DNA of 64,000 nucleotides, taken from the NCBI GenBank assembly GCA_037389465.1, contig JAZARR010000079.1, positions 248,001-312,000 on the forward strand, in the 5' to 3' direction. Below are positions 48,949 through 59,199 of the stretch, in pieces. The number at the start of each line of letters is the position of its first letter. Positions within the stretch are counted from its first letter, which is position 1. Under the pieces are notes generated by a model. That model ran no database searches, was not told the DNA's origin, and saw nothing but the letters and a program-made list of their open reading frames with translations. The translations under genes and the position numbers were made by a program. Origin of the DNA: Baylisascaris procyonis. Taxonomy: Eukaryota; Nematoda; Chromadorea; Rhabditida; Ascarididae.

Positions 48949-49565
48949 GTGACTGATGAACGTGATTATTAGAGCATTGCCTAACTATTACATCACGTGA
49001 TGTTTGTCCGTGCCACTTTTCTTTCTTTTACTATTTCATTCAATTATTAGTCTTACTACTTCCGTTCTTCCTATGTTCCTCATTCGTTGAATAAAAACCT
49101 GTGCTTTGGTCGTCTATTATTTTTAATAGTTCAGTTGCACTTGACACTGAAACGAATAAGACTTCATTGGCAAGAAACGAAAAGTCGATAAAACAGTAAA
49201 GAAGAATAAATTCAACCTCTTGCAGTCCAGGTTAGAGGGATTATCTAGTCGGCTGACGCTTTCACTCTTTCTCATAAAGCAAATAACTCCAATATGTGGG
49301 ACATACATAATGGAAAATCTTCCTTGCTCGATGACGGAACTTTTACGCATGCTTAGATTATTTAGCTGAAAGCCAGAAGCATGCAGCAGTACCATCAAGA
49401 CTAAGTTCTTTAAAAGAAAAGGGAAAGAATACGGTCAAACTGCGGTTGCTATCTGCAGTTTTCGCGCAACGCTTAAACTAACAATGTCTAAGCAATGATG
49501 TTGACAAGATATAAAATACGGCAATAGCTCAGAACCTATTTACCATATTCGAAATTGACATACAG

Positions 49566-49713
49566 ATGTGAGTGGTTGGAGGCTGCTAAAAGCTACGAAT
49601 ATTTGCGATCCGCAAATGTAATGTCTGCAAATGAGGCACGAGAGTGGTCGATGATGAGAAGAAGCGCAGTGCTTAATCTCTTTCTTATTGAGCGCGCCTT
49701 ACGTCTTTATCTC
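49566..49713 (+). CDS. Exon of an unidentified plus-strand gene
   Basis: Acceptor TTGACATACAG, donor CTTTATCTC|GTATGT. Encodes CEWLEAAKSYEYLRSANVMS and RRSAVLNLFLIERALRLYL, two probable helices. The frame stays open past the donor to a stop at 49833, so an unspliced form is possible. No family recognised. Confidence 0.45.
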
Positions 49714-50790
49714 GTATGTACGCTGACATCCATAAACAACCGAGAGCCGGTTTTTCATGCTTTGACAAATTTCTCAAGCAAGCAACTTAGAGAAGATTGT
49801 AATCGTTGGGCACGTGTTCGGTGCCTTCAGTAGCCGTACAGAAAAGTTGTGACCATCAAATTTGTTTTACTTGAATTGATTATCTCGACAAACCAATCCT
49901 CCGATACAGCCTCCATGAAGTTTCATCAGAACGAAGAAATTCATATTTTATTTGTAGATCGTTTTATAGCAGTTTTGGAATAAGTTTTGTAAATTTGCAT
50001 TTGCAATTCAATATGCATGCCCGGTGATTGCATCTCAGAAGTCGTTGTAGTTATGACATTCAGCAGATTTAATTTACATGATGGCATATTTTTCTATACT
50101 GTCTTTTGTCTTAGTATGTCAAAGAAGGAGTTATAAGCATCTTAATGTGCCTAAAATTTTGCACGCATTCCTCTATCCGTATGCATCCTCAAGAACGAAT
50201 CTTTAGCAGTTTTTTCAAGCGGCTGATAGAAATTGGTTGGATTAATTAAGCACGGCACAAACGGATAGTGCACCAACACGCTAGCAGACTTCTTCGTTTA
50301 CTTATAACAGCGATCGAGCTTCAATCTTGTTTTGTGACAGATGCCGACTTCTGACTACTTTTTTTGTAGCTACGAGATGCATGAACGAGAATATCATATT
50401 GGAAATAATGCTGATTGACGTTTTTTAAAATGTTTGCAAAAATTTTTTGGAAACTCCTCATTTCCCACTTGAGAAAAATGCTCTAACTTTCTCTGCTGAC
50501 TGCAGAATTTTGGTAAAAATTTGGTATTTAGGAAAGCATCCATACGGAAATCAACGTAGTGACTGCGACCAGAGTTTTCTTCGGGCTTTGGAAATGACCT
50601 CTGGAAACTTGAAAATTCATATTTTTGTCAATCAGTAGGAACCTTCTCCTTATTCATCTAATAAGTTAGATGGTACCGAAAACGGTACACAACCGCTCTT
50701 TTCAACTTTCAGTTTATTTTTTCATGATTTCTTGTGTTTCATATAAAAAGCAGTGTGACGGTAGAGAGTAGCATCTATAGTGAGTTTTGC

Positions 50791-51183
50791 TTATTGCTGA
50801 ACTAAACATTGGCTCATAACTCTCGTTGTTGCTAGTTCACCTTTTGGCAGAAATAGCAGTCGTAAATAACCAAAATTATGAATTAGAAGCATAGTATTGG
50901 AAACTAATCGAGATGATTCTCCTACTCGGCTAGGTGAGGTACCATTAATGCTCGCTTTTAATGGTACACTGTATTGCCTTAATGCTGCATCATAATATGG
51001 AAAGTACGTGAACTTTCTTTGAAAACAATAATTTATGATTACTCGAAGGAGGCGAGGAGGGGGAGGTGAAGATCCTGTTCTCAGATCATCAGCGCAAATG
51101 CCTAAGAATGAATAAAAGAGATTTTTGAACGACCGGGACCTAATTGTAATATCCAAGAGTGCCCTTTCCAATTCCACGATCAT
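50791..51183 (-). other. 130-codon open frame, coding status doubtful
   Basis: Longest minus-strand ATG frame in this part of the window: it starts MIVELERALLDITIRSR, contains a Pro run (GSSPPPPRLL) and ends MSQCLVQQ. No splice context, homology or conserved motif supports it; it lies antisense to the unidentified plus-strand gene. Confidence 0.2.
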
Positions 51184-51318
51184 CCCGCTAATTTCCTTCT
51201 GAACGCTTTTTCTTGTTATCAGAGTAGCTAAATTTTATCAAAATTGATCACAAAAAGCCTTGTTCATTTGATTTGTTGCGAAGCAATCAACTTTATCTGG
51301 AAAACTGAGTTATTTTAG

Positions 51319-51430
51319 GGAAAGATCAATGAAAAAGAGAAAATTCCGATCCTCACTGATGCTTTCAATGCATTGCCCCTATTTCATATTGATATCCCTT
51401 ATGATGAAAGACATTATGGAGCATCTCACA
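51319..51430 (+). CDS. Candidate exon of an unidentified plus-strand gene
   Basis: Acceptor GAGTTATTTTAG, phase 0 as required by 49566-49713. Encodes GKINEKEKIPILTDAFNALP and LFHIDIPYDERHYGASH, then either a possible donor CACA|GTTAAT (phase 1) or TAA two codons later. Strong codon regularity and no homology that I recognise. Confidence 0.42.
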
Positions 51431-51962
51431 GTTAATCAAGATTGATTGATTCTATTTCCGTAGCTTTTTTAGTATTGACTATATAACCGCTGATAGGCGT
51501 GTAAATAAATATCTGAAAATGTGCGCCAAGCCGGCAGGAAGTTGTTCATCATACTATGGCAGAACTGACCGCTATGATCCATTTCGCGCTGTCAGCTACT
51601 TCGCCGTCATCCTCTAACAGGCATCAAACTTCGACTTAACTATATTTTAAAATGGGTTCAGAGGTCATAGACTGGAAGCTGCCCTTAATGTAGGCTGAAC
51701 ATTCATGCTTTAATTAGGCAGTCAGTACTTCAAATAGTAGGATCCCATAATGATGAATTAGGAACTCATAATTTCGTTCCCTATTCGAATCAGCGCAGTG
51801 AGCTGCTTATAAAGCAAATTAATTCTTTGTGCGATATTGTCCAAAGATATAACTATCGAGATTTTTCATGAAGCTAACAGGAAATCAGCAACGAATGACA
51901 ACGTAAGCGCAGCAATAAAGAAGCGTTCTTTAGGCAATATTTAGTTCGACATTTCTTTTCAG

Positions 51963-52175
51963 GCTGACCGTTCTGACGGAATATGTGCAACTCACCGCAG
52001 CAGTGTTCCACTTGGGGTTTTGCTGATAAGTGAAGCGTTCATTGGAGATGGATTCCACTGGATCAATCATTCCGGTAGACAACTCAGTACTGCGGATTAT
52101 TCTCGCAGTTTCTTCACTTCAATCGATATGGATCAATGCGTCTTGGAAGAAGATACGATACCTGAATACTTTTGA
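51963..52175 (+). CDS. Candidate exon, 70 codons to TGA
   Basis: Acceptor ACATTTCTTTTCAG is strong. The frame encodes VPLGVLLISEAFIGDGFHWI, then STADYSRSFF and EEDTIPEYF before TGA. There is no ATG near the start, so it must be an internal or terminal exon. A GTAGAC site at 52075 could be an earlier donor. The same frame continues after the TGA to 52292. Confidence 0.42.
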   Translation, partial: ADRSDGICATHRSSVPLGVLLISEAFIGDGFHWINHSGRQLSTADYSRSFFTSIDMDQCVLEEDTIPEYF

Positions 52176-52547
52176 GAATTAGATAGAATGGAGCGTACGG
52201 AAATCAACAGCAGATCGGCGGGAAAGCCTTGGGACAAGCCTCCAAAGGGGCGCAATGTTTTACACATTACGAATATTACTGTAGTCTTGATTCCTTCAAA
52301 AAACGTCTAAATAGCAGCTTTAAATTTTTCTAACTATATAGCGAGTGATAAGCATTCAAAAGCCGTTCAACCAGTAACATTCCAACAATGATGCACATCA
52401 TATCAGGTTTTTCCCTAAAGACTTGCAGCTCACTGTAATTAGAAAGAAGTCGATTAATGGAGACAGCGTTCAGCGCGACGCATGTGAGCTTGAAAATAAA
52501 TTCATATCAGGCGTTTTGAGTCGCTAAATCCTTTCTTTTCATAACAG

Positions 52548-52635
52548 AGATCCTATGAACTCGAATGAGCGAAAACTTCGTTCTAATATTTATGATATCC
52601 CCAGCGCTGTGGATATTACGTCCTCTATTGATTAA
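52548..52635 (+). CDS. Candidate terminal exon
   Basis: Acceptor CTTTCTTTTCATAACAG; the frame reads DPMNSNERKLRSNIYDIPSA then VDITSSID and stops at TAA. Polar with a YDIP motif, like the end of a cytoplasmic tail. Requires a preceding exon in phase 2 that I have not found. Confidence 0.4.
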
Positions 52636-53885
52636 TTTGTCCAGGACAACATATATGAAAGATTGGAAGTGATATTGATTTGTCACAATTGCCTACTGAT
52701 CCTAACGAGTGAAGCTATTAGCTTAGTGACGGTCGCCGATATCAGGTTGTTCATGGGGGTTCATAAGGGCAGTGCTAGGAAACGCGATGAGCAGGACGAA
52801 TAACAAACTTATCCACGCAGTGAAGTTACTAGAACATTGATGTGAGACAACATGCCTTCGGATCTGATTCGCACATGAAATAATTGTTCACACGTGCTTA
52901 AGCGGAAACATTAGACCACAAATACTAATAATCCTCTCTTTTCTCAAAAGCTTCTCCACACTTTCGATATCTTCAAAGAAATCATCTCTGTCATTATTAA
53001 TGGGAGTTTTGATTTGAATTTCAGCTGCGCTATTATAATATGCCAAAGATGAAAACTGAGCGACAGTGTTTAACTACCTTAATCCTGGAGTTTTGCTTTG
53101 TTACTTGCTGAAATAACTGCAGTTGCGCTGATCTGGCGATGCTTAGAGCATAAAAATTAATACAGTCCGAGTATTTGCATCTGTCCAAAGCCGTGAAAGC
53201 CAAGACCCACTTCAAACAACTTCTTCGACGCGTATGTGTAAATCCTTTACCGTTCAATAATGCTCAACCGTTAGGCAGGTGCTATGCATCGCAAAGGCAA
53301 ACGCCAAATGTGACATCTTCCAGAGAACCACATATGCTGTTTTATTAAAGCATGAGCGGTTTATTACCAAGTTTCCCAAAAACGCAATAAGTTAGATGAA
53401 AAGTTTGAAGTGAGCTTCACCGATGATTGTGCCACGCTTTCATATTAAGTCAGGCGGCAATCACAAAGCAACAGAGCGACTCGAATGCCAACTGTTATAT
53501 CTTACATTTTCTTAATGCTGCGTGATGCACTGTGAGAAATCGATGTGGGGCAGGAATGAATGACGCTGGAAGTGCGACGTGGAATGTGTGATCGGAATGT
53601 TGGTGAATTTTCACACGCTCTGCGTTAATCCAACGCCACTGAAAGGCTTTCAGCAATTTTCCGATTGGTCAACACTTCCAGTGAACACGTCTTCAGATAC
53701 AACTCAAATCGTAAAATTGCGACCACTTTGCACTGTGAATTGATGCGCAGTTCAATCTTTCCAAATCCAGTCAACAGAATGAAAATGATGTACGTAATTT
53801 TTTACGTTCACTCCTCCACTGTACAGCAATGAGCCGATGCAAACCCAGCCATTAGTTCTATAACGCATAACATTTTGGGGCGAAG

Positions 53886-54068
53886 ATGCGCTCGAATTTC
53901 CAGCTCTCAACTTCACTTCGTGCTACAATATCTACTGCACCTGCTAATGAAAAGCTGCTCTGCATTTCGCGACCTTTATCAGAGGTCTACATACCACGAA
54001 GAGATCTTCCTTTAGAGACAGAGGTCGAAGAAATGCAACTTCCAGTGCTGAGGCATAAAAATTTTTAG
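53886..54068 (+). other. 60-codon open frame with coding-like composition
   Basis: ATG frame with PLSEVYIPRRDLPLETEVEE near the end and a TAG stop. No clear acceptor or promoter was seen. It could be an isolated terminal exon or chance. Confidence 0.22.
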
Positions 54069-54483
54069 TGTTCGACCGCTTGGACTTGACGATCGAACGA
54101 TTCAGCAGCAAACGTTGATGAGATCAAGAGAAAATAGGCGGGCGATTGTCAAAGCAAAGGCTTATCGCGTTAATTGGTTATTGCCCTAACCTTTTCGGAA
54201 TGCATGGTAGCGTGCAGTTCACAGGTGACAGAGTCGTAGCTTCTAGATTAACCAATCACACAGTCACGAGGAAGCAGAAGGCTTTTCATGCATCTCTAAT
54301 TCGCAAGTGCAGACAGTTAGTCTCATTCACCTAACACAATTACTTGTTAGACAAAGAAATCTGTCACATATACACGAGTCAATGAACTAATAACGTTGCA
54401 CTTGAGGGCCGTTGAGCAGGTATAAGGAGAGGCGCGAGATTTGGATTGGGATTGAAAAGCTCTTCTCGAATTCTTTCATTCAC

Positions 54484-54637
54484 TTGTATGAAGTATGCGG
54501 CGATGAGATGGTCGTTAATGAATGCCCTCGGGGTGTAATATCCAAGACACTGAGCCAAATTGGATCGGGCACCAAAACGATTTTCCACTAAACAGCCATA
54601 CCCTCTCATCTCTGTTAATGCTCTCCAACACCCTCTT
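54484..54637 (-). CDS. Candidate minus-strand exon, unknown gene
   Basis: Acceptor TTGATTCTTGGTGCAG, possible donor ATACAA|GTGAAT. Encodes RGCWRALTEMRGYGCLVENR then GYYTPRAFINDHLIAAYFIQ. It ends in phase 0, so it could feed 46587-46670 or 45349-45566, but that would put a very long 5' region on the AP-2 gene. Open frame continues past the donor to about 54379. Confidence 0.3.
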
Positions 54638-56977
54638 CTGCACCAAGAATCAAAATTATTGCACATGCGAAAAATGTTATTTTAAATAACAATCCCTTAA
54701 CCAAAGTGGGGTAAGCAATGTCGTGTGAAAACAGGGGAAGATTTGTGAGGCGTTGGGACCATGGACTTCTCAAAGCTTAGCAACTTAAAAAATTCTAATC
54801 AGTAACTTCCCTTCCTCACTACGTTGCAGCATATTGAAGATGCTCACCAAATTTTTTTTGAACGAAAGATGAGAAACAGAAATAAAAAATCACTAAACAA
54901 TGCTCCTGTTTTGTAAGTCATTATCTTCTCACCCCCACTCCCTCCTTAATATTCTCCTCAGACCAGCACGGATATCTAGAGAACATTTTTGAACTATACT
55001 GCATTCATTTCTAAATCAAATAGTCTTCAAGCTTGGAGCATCGCTTCTAGCAAACGTGTTATGGTTGACACAGCTAGTGATCTTATAAAGTTCATATTGC
55101 GTTGGGACTAAATCAGTGTAGTGTTCCAAAGGCCTTCTTGACAGAACAAATACAGATCAAGAGCAAGGAGGGTGCAGCCGGGTTTGTAACCAGCACATCT
55201 GGAACCAAGTGGATGTTTTGTTTTGAAACGCCGCTGTTTTAGAAATCAGAGGTGGCAAAAGAAACATAAAAGCAAATTTGAATATTTCAGGTCATTGTAG
55301 GTCATATTACTACGACTGTACTGAAATTCCCATTTTCCACGAATTCCCCAAATGACCACCCGCTAACTACTCTGGCACGGTATACCACTTTGGGATGGAT
55401 CCCCGCTTCTAAGCGCTTTCGCAAATCTGCTTCTGCAAAACACATCCTAGAGAAATTGTGCTTGTCTCTATGCATGTATAGGTGCGTACATCTGTTCGGT
55501 GGTTTCAACTTGAGAGCCAGTGAAAGGGGAAAACTAAGTTTTGCTGAAAATATTCTGCGCCATAAGACAACAACCTCTGTAGCAACTTCTAAGTCGACCC
55601 ACCAACTTGTAAAGAAGTTTCGTCACCTAATATTGTTTAAAAAATTGCATGCATTCTATGGCCGGTTCGATCGCAATTCAACCCGATTGAGGCATATTTT
55701 ATAAGCATGCGAAGTGGATACAAGCGCAAAGGTCTGCCAGAGATGGTGCCATCACATCAGCTTTTGTGTCGCCTTCGCCAAACTAACCGGCTTCATAAGT
55801 CAGCAGCAAATAAGAAAAAATACGAAATAATCTGTTCATGTTTCAGCTTATCCGACCGTCCATTTCAATCTTCTGCTAAAGAAATATTCTTCGGTCCAGA
55901 GGGGCGTAAGACGACAATTCGGCATATTGTGAAATGCATCGAAATTTTGTGCATTTTTGAGTGCCGATACCTTTGGAGCTGACGGATCAGCTTGAGATGT
56001 GATAGAGTGGTCAATTTGTGGTGGTCGAAATCAGATTATCAAATAGGCAAATAAACGCGCATGTAAACATATGCAGATACACGACACCACCACAATGTGC
56101 TTCGCGAATGCGAATTTGCAAAAATACATAGGCGTGAATGCTTTCAACAAGATCTATGAGACTGATCGGTTCAACGGAACAGTGAATACATTACTGGGCA
56201 CGTTTTATTAATTACTGGCAACTTGCGATACTGATCGTTTTAACTGGGGAAGACGATAATGATTTACATCGCGTCAACCCATTTGCCACTTTTCTAACTT
56301 GCCTTCCTCTCACTTCGACCTAAAGCGACGAGGAGCTATAATTATGAACAAATCAGAAACTCTGAAAGTTTTTTTTGCAATGAGAATGCTCTCATTCCTC
56401 AGGAATTTGACGTGATCAGTTGCTATGTTATTGCGAAGGCACATTTCGGGCCCTACAATAGCAATTCAGGTTCGAACCAATATAAGTTTAAATAGTAGTG
56501 AATACATTTCGATTCATAAAGCCCTCATCACGCATCAACGCGGTTATCCCGTAAGCTCGAGAGCAACTGACTTCTTTCAGTCGAAACATTGAATATGTAA
56601 ACCCGATTTACTCGCTCTTCGCTACATCCATACCGGTGCAACCTGGATTTGCTACCATCCTGTCAAGAGTTTTCTGAAAATTCCCAAAATTATTTTCGTT
56701 TGTTTGTCAAGATAACTGGTTTCAGAAATGTGGGAATTCCAAAAGAAAGCGCTTTCTTCCCATTAGAGATCATGTCTATAAACACTTAGAGCAGAAAATT
56801 GCCTGCTACTTTAAAAGCGGTCTGCCTGACAACAACCCACTAAGCAAAAGATATATGAAAAAGGAATATGACCAACATCTGAATATTAGCCTCAGCGCAA
56901 CAGTGTAGATTTGCTCTCATCCATGACCGCTCATAAATGAGCGCATAATCCCCTGCTAATTGTGCGAATAATTGCAG

Positions 56978-57087
56978 CGCAATCTGAGAGAAAACTGAAA
57001 TCATGTGTGGCCACATCGGCCAATGTGGTCCACCAACTCTATATGACACTCCCGAAACGGGGCATAACAATTATCCCCAACTCATTG
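56978..57087 (+). CDS. Candidate penultimate exon, unknown gene
   Basis: Acceptor AATAATTGCAG; encodes QSERKLKSCVATSANVVHQL and YMTLPKRGITIIPNSL, then a possible donor TTG|GTGGAT in phase 0. The implied intron to the next exon is 65 bases, unusually short for this window. The frame is also open straight through to 57225. Confidence 0.3.
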
Positions 57088-57152
57088 GTGGATGAAAACC
57101 GTTTATATGATATATGGGATATCTCTGTATCGCTTACGCCTTTCTTCCACAG

Positions 57153-57218
57153 CTGGGCTCGCCAGCAGTGGAAGAAGATGATACTCGCCAGCCTGACGAA
57201 ACGGAACCAGTGGATTAG
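57153..57218 (+). CDS. Candidate terminal exon with acidic tail
   Basis: Acceptor CGCCTTTCTTCCACAG, then LGSPAVEEDDTRQPDETEPV plus D and TAG. Acidic, Pro/Glu-rich ending. Phase 0, agreeing with the exon above. Unknown product. Confidence 0.33.
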   Translation: MGSPAVEEDDTRQPDETEPVD

Positions 57219-58039
57219 AGGCTAAAGACTAAATCCTCGCTTATGCTTATTTCATCAGAAATTTCTTTAGAAAGAGAATTCCATAATGCATCATATTCCG
57301 CACCTTTTTAAACTGGTACTAGATCGAAGTAAACGTTTTAACGAGGCCCAACCAACTAGTAAATTACACCTACCAAATACATTGACTTAAGTTTCTTTGA
57401 CTGCGAATTGATAGTATCGAGAAAACAAAAAATGTGCAGGCAATCAGCAACACCGCATTGTGAAATTATTAGCAATACACTAGAAGGGCTTACATGCCAA
57501 TTAAACACATAAAAATATGCGCAAAACAATAAAACTGTGCCTAAGGCAGTTCATTTATCCATACATAACTGCTGCTGTATATGCGTGCATGCCTGTGCAT
57601 GAATCCATGAACCAATCACTAGCCAGTCTAATTATTATCTGATCGGTGGGGTTAATGTCCATTAATTGATATACCAATCAAATTTTTCTGTTTGATGAGA
57701 ACGCAACAGAATGGTGCTTCACTTTTTCGTCGACCAATTGAACGTTCAGCTATCATGGCTGCTGCATGGGGAAACGGACCAATGAGCACAAGAAGTTTCA
57801 AGGAAATTCACATTCGAGCTTAATAGCTAAAACATATATTATAAATATCGTGAGTGATCGACAATACAGTAGAGGAATGCAGCAAACTGCGGTTATGGTA
57901 GAGTAAACCGACTGTGGAAGGATGGTGGATAGTGTAATATAATATATTTAATATCATTCGCAAAAACTACAAATTAGCAGCTTGGAGAGGTGTCATTTAA
58001 AGGGTTTGATAGAGTTATGCGAAATCTGCTCTCCGTCGT
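57219..58039. other. No gene recognised
   Basis: A/T-rich sequence with no convincing open frame. Contains alternating GCATGC-type palindromic bits around 57580-57610 but nothing that I can assign. Confidence 0.5.
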
Positions 58040-58234
58040 ATGAATAAGTGGAAAGACATGTGGAATGAGGAAATCCGTGATCTAGTCAAAGGTTGGCTTC
58101 GTGGATTGCACACACAAGAGGATAATACGTGGCCTTCGTCGCAAAAGAACTGTTTCTGCGATCCCCTGTGTGCAGGAACTTTTTCGCAGAGTTTGGAGTT
58201 CCGGTTCCTCGCTGGTAACAGTTTTACATTTTAA
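58040..58234 (+). other. Open frame of 64 codons, possible exon
   Basis: Starts MNKWKDMWNEEIRDLVKGWL and reaches a possible donor GCTG|GTAACA at about 58214. Amphipathic, Trp-rich. No homology or upstream promoter evidence; could be the 5' end of a plus-strand gene or chance. Confidence 0.25.
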
Positions 58235-58937
58235 CTGCTGACAAAAGTGCCTCGCATTTTTTAGCGTTTCGTAAGCAGTATTTTGATGTTTTCTCGTGCA
58301 GACAAGTGCTCATCGTACATATTTCGGCTCCATGTAAGTGATAGCTTGACATATCCTATGCGAACAATTTGTCATCAGCTTGCATCGGTAGAAAGGTGTA
58401 ATGCAAGTATTTGCAAGTATTTCAGCGCTAAATGAGATGATTTTGCACAAAATTTCGTGAATGAGTTTTATCATCATTTTTTCGCACAACTTGCGGACAA
58501 AATTTTCGCTTCTTTCCTTTCTGCCTTGGATTTGTATATATATGTTCCTCGAAGACCAACAAAAGTAATATAATACAATCAGCTCTCTAATGACATAATA
58601 CCAAAGTGTAATCCTTTGCCGTGAAAGTTGTTGCCTTCCACATTCAATTTAGCATAACGCAGAGAGTCTCTAAGAAATATGTTGCGATTCATTCGATGTG
58701 TCTGCACGTGCCGCTTTGATTTCCAAGTCTAATAATGTTCATTGTGAGTCTTTTATCGCCTCATTCTCGCACATTGTTTCCTTTTTTCCAATTTCTCTTC
58801 AATGAAAATATGAACTGCAAAAGCACCAAAGAAGCAATTTGGCTGCTGTTGTTGTTCTTGTAAAGTCTTCAAAAAAGAATGATGAATTTGAAAGAACTAA
58901 GAAGAAATAAAGCACACAATTAAATGGTCAAATATAG

Positions 58938-59163
58938 GTGCCATCTAAAATTGACATTATAGATCTACCTGAAATTGAAATCCTTAGGCCACCAGTGTAT
59001 GAAAAAACACTAGATATTGAAAAGAAATCAGCAGAAAATTTACTCAGTAGGTATGAAGATATGAAATCCGAAGAGATGAAAAAGAGGGAAGTATAAACCT
59101 AAGTGGAGACTGAAACTCGCAGAAGAGACTGAAGGTCATGAGGTGATGATAAGGGAGCATTGA
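58938..59163 (+). pseudogene. Broken coding stretch, unknown protein
   Basis: From 58938 a frame with clear coding character (IDIIDLPEIEILRPPVYEKT, then DIEKKSAENLLSRYEDMKSE) stops at TAA 59094-59096. A plus-one shift at the A-rich run near 59080 leads directly into a second coding-like frame (YKPKWRLKLAEETEGHEVMI) that stops at 59163, and the frame after that stop still looks coding (VNCDVRVTVSNFETQYEI). This pattern suggests a decayed gene or retrocopy, though a tiny intron or a sequencing indel could also explain it. Confidence 0.4.
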
Positions 59164-59199
59164 GTGAACTGCGATGTCAGAGTAACCGTTAGCAATTTT

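Noticed and set aside
49123..49398. Minus-strand 91-codon frame
   Set aside because: No usable phase to neighbouring minus-strand exons; the plus-strand exons here have better splice context.
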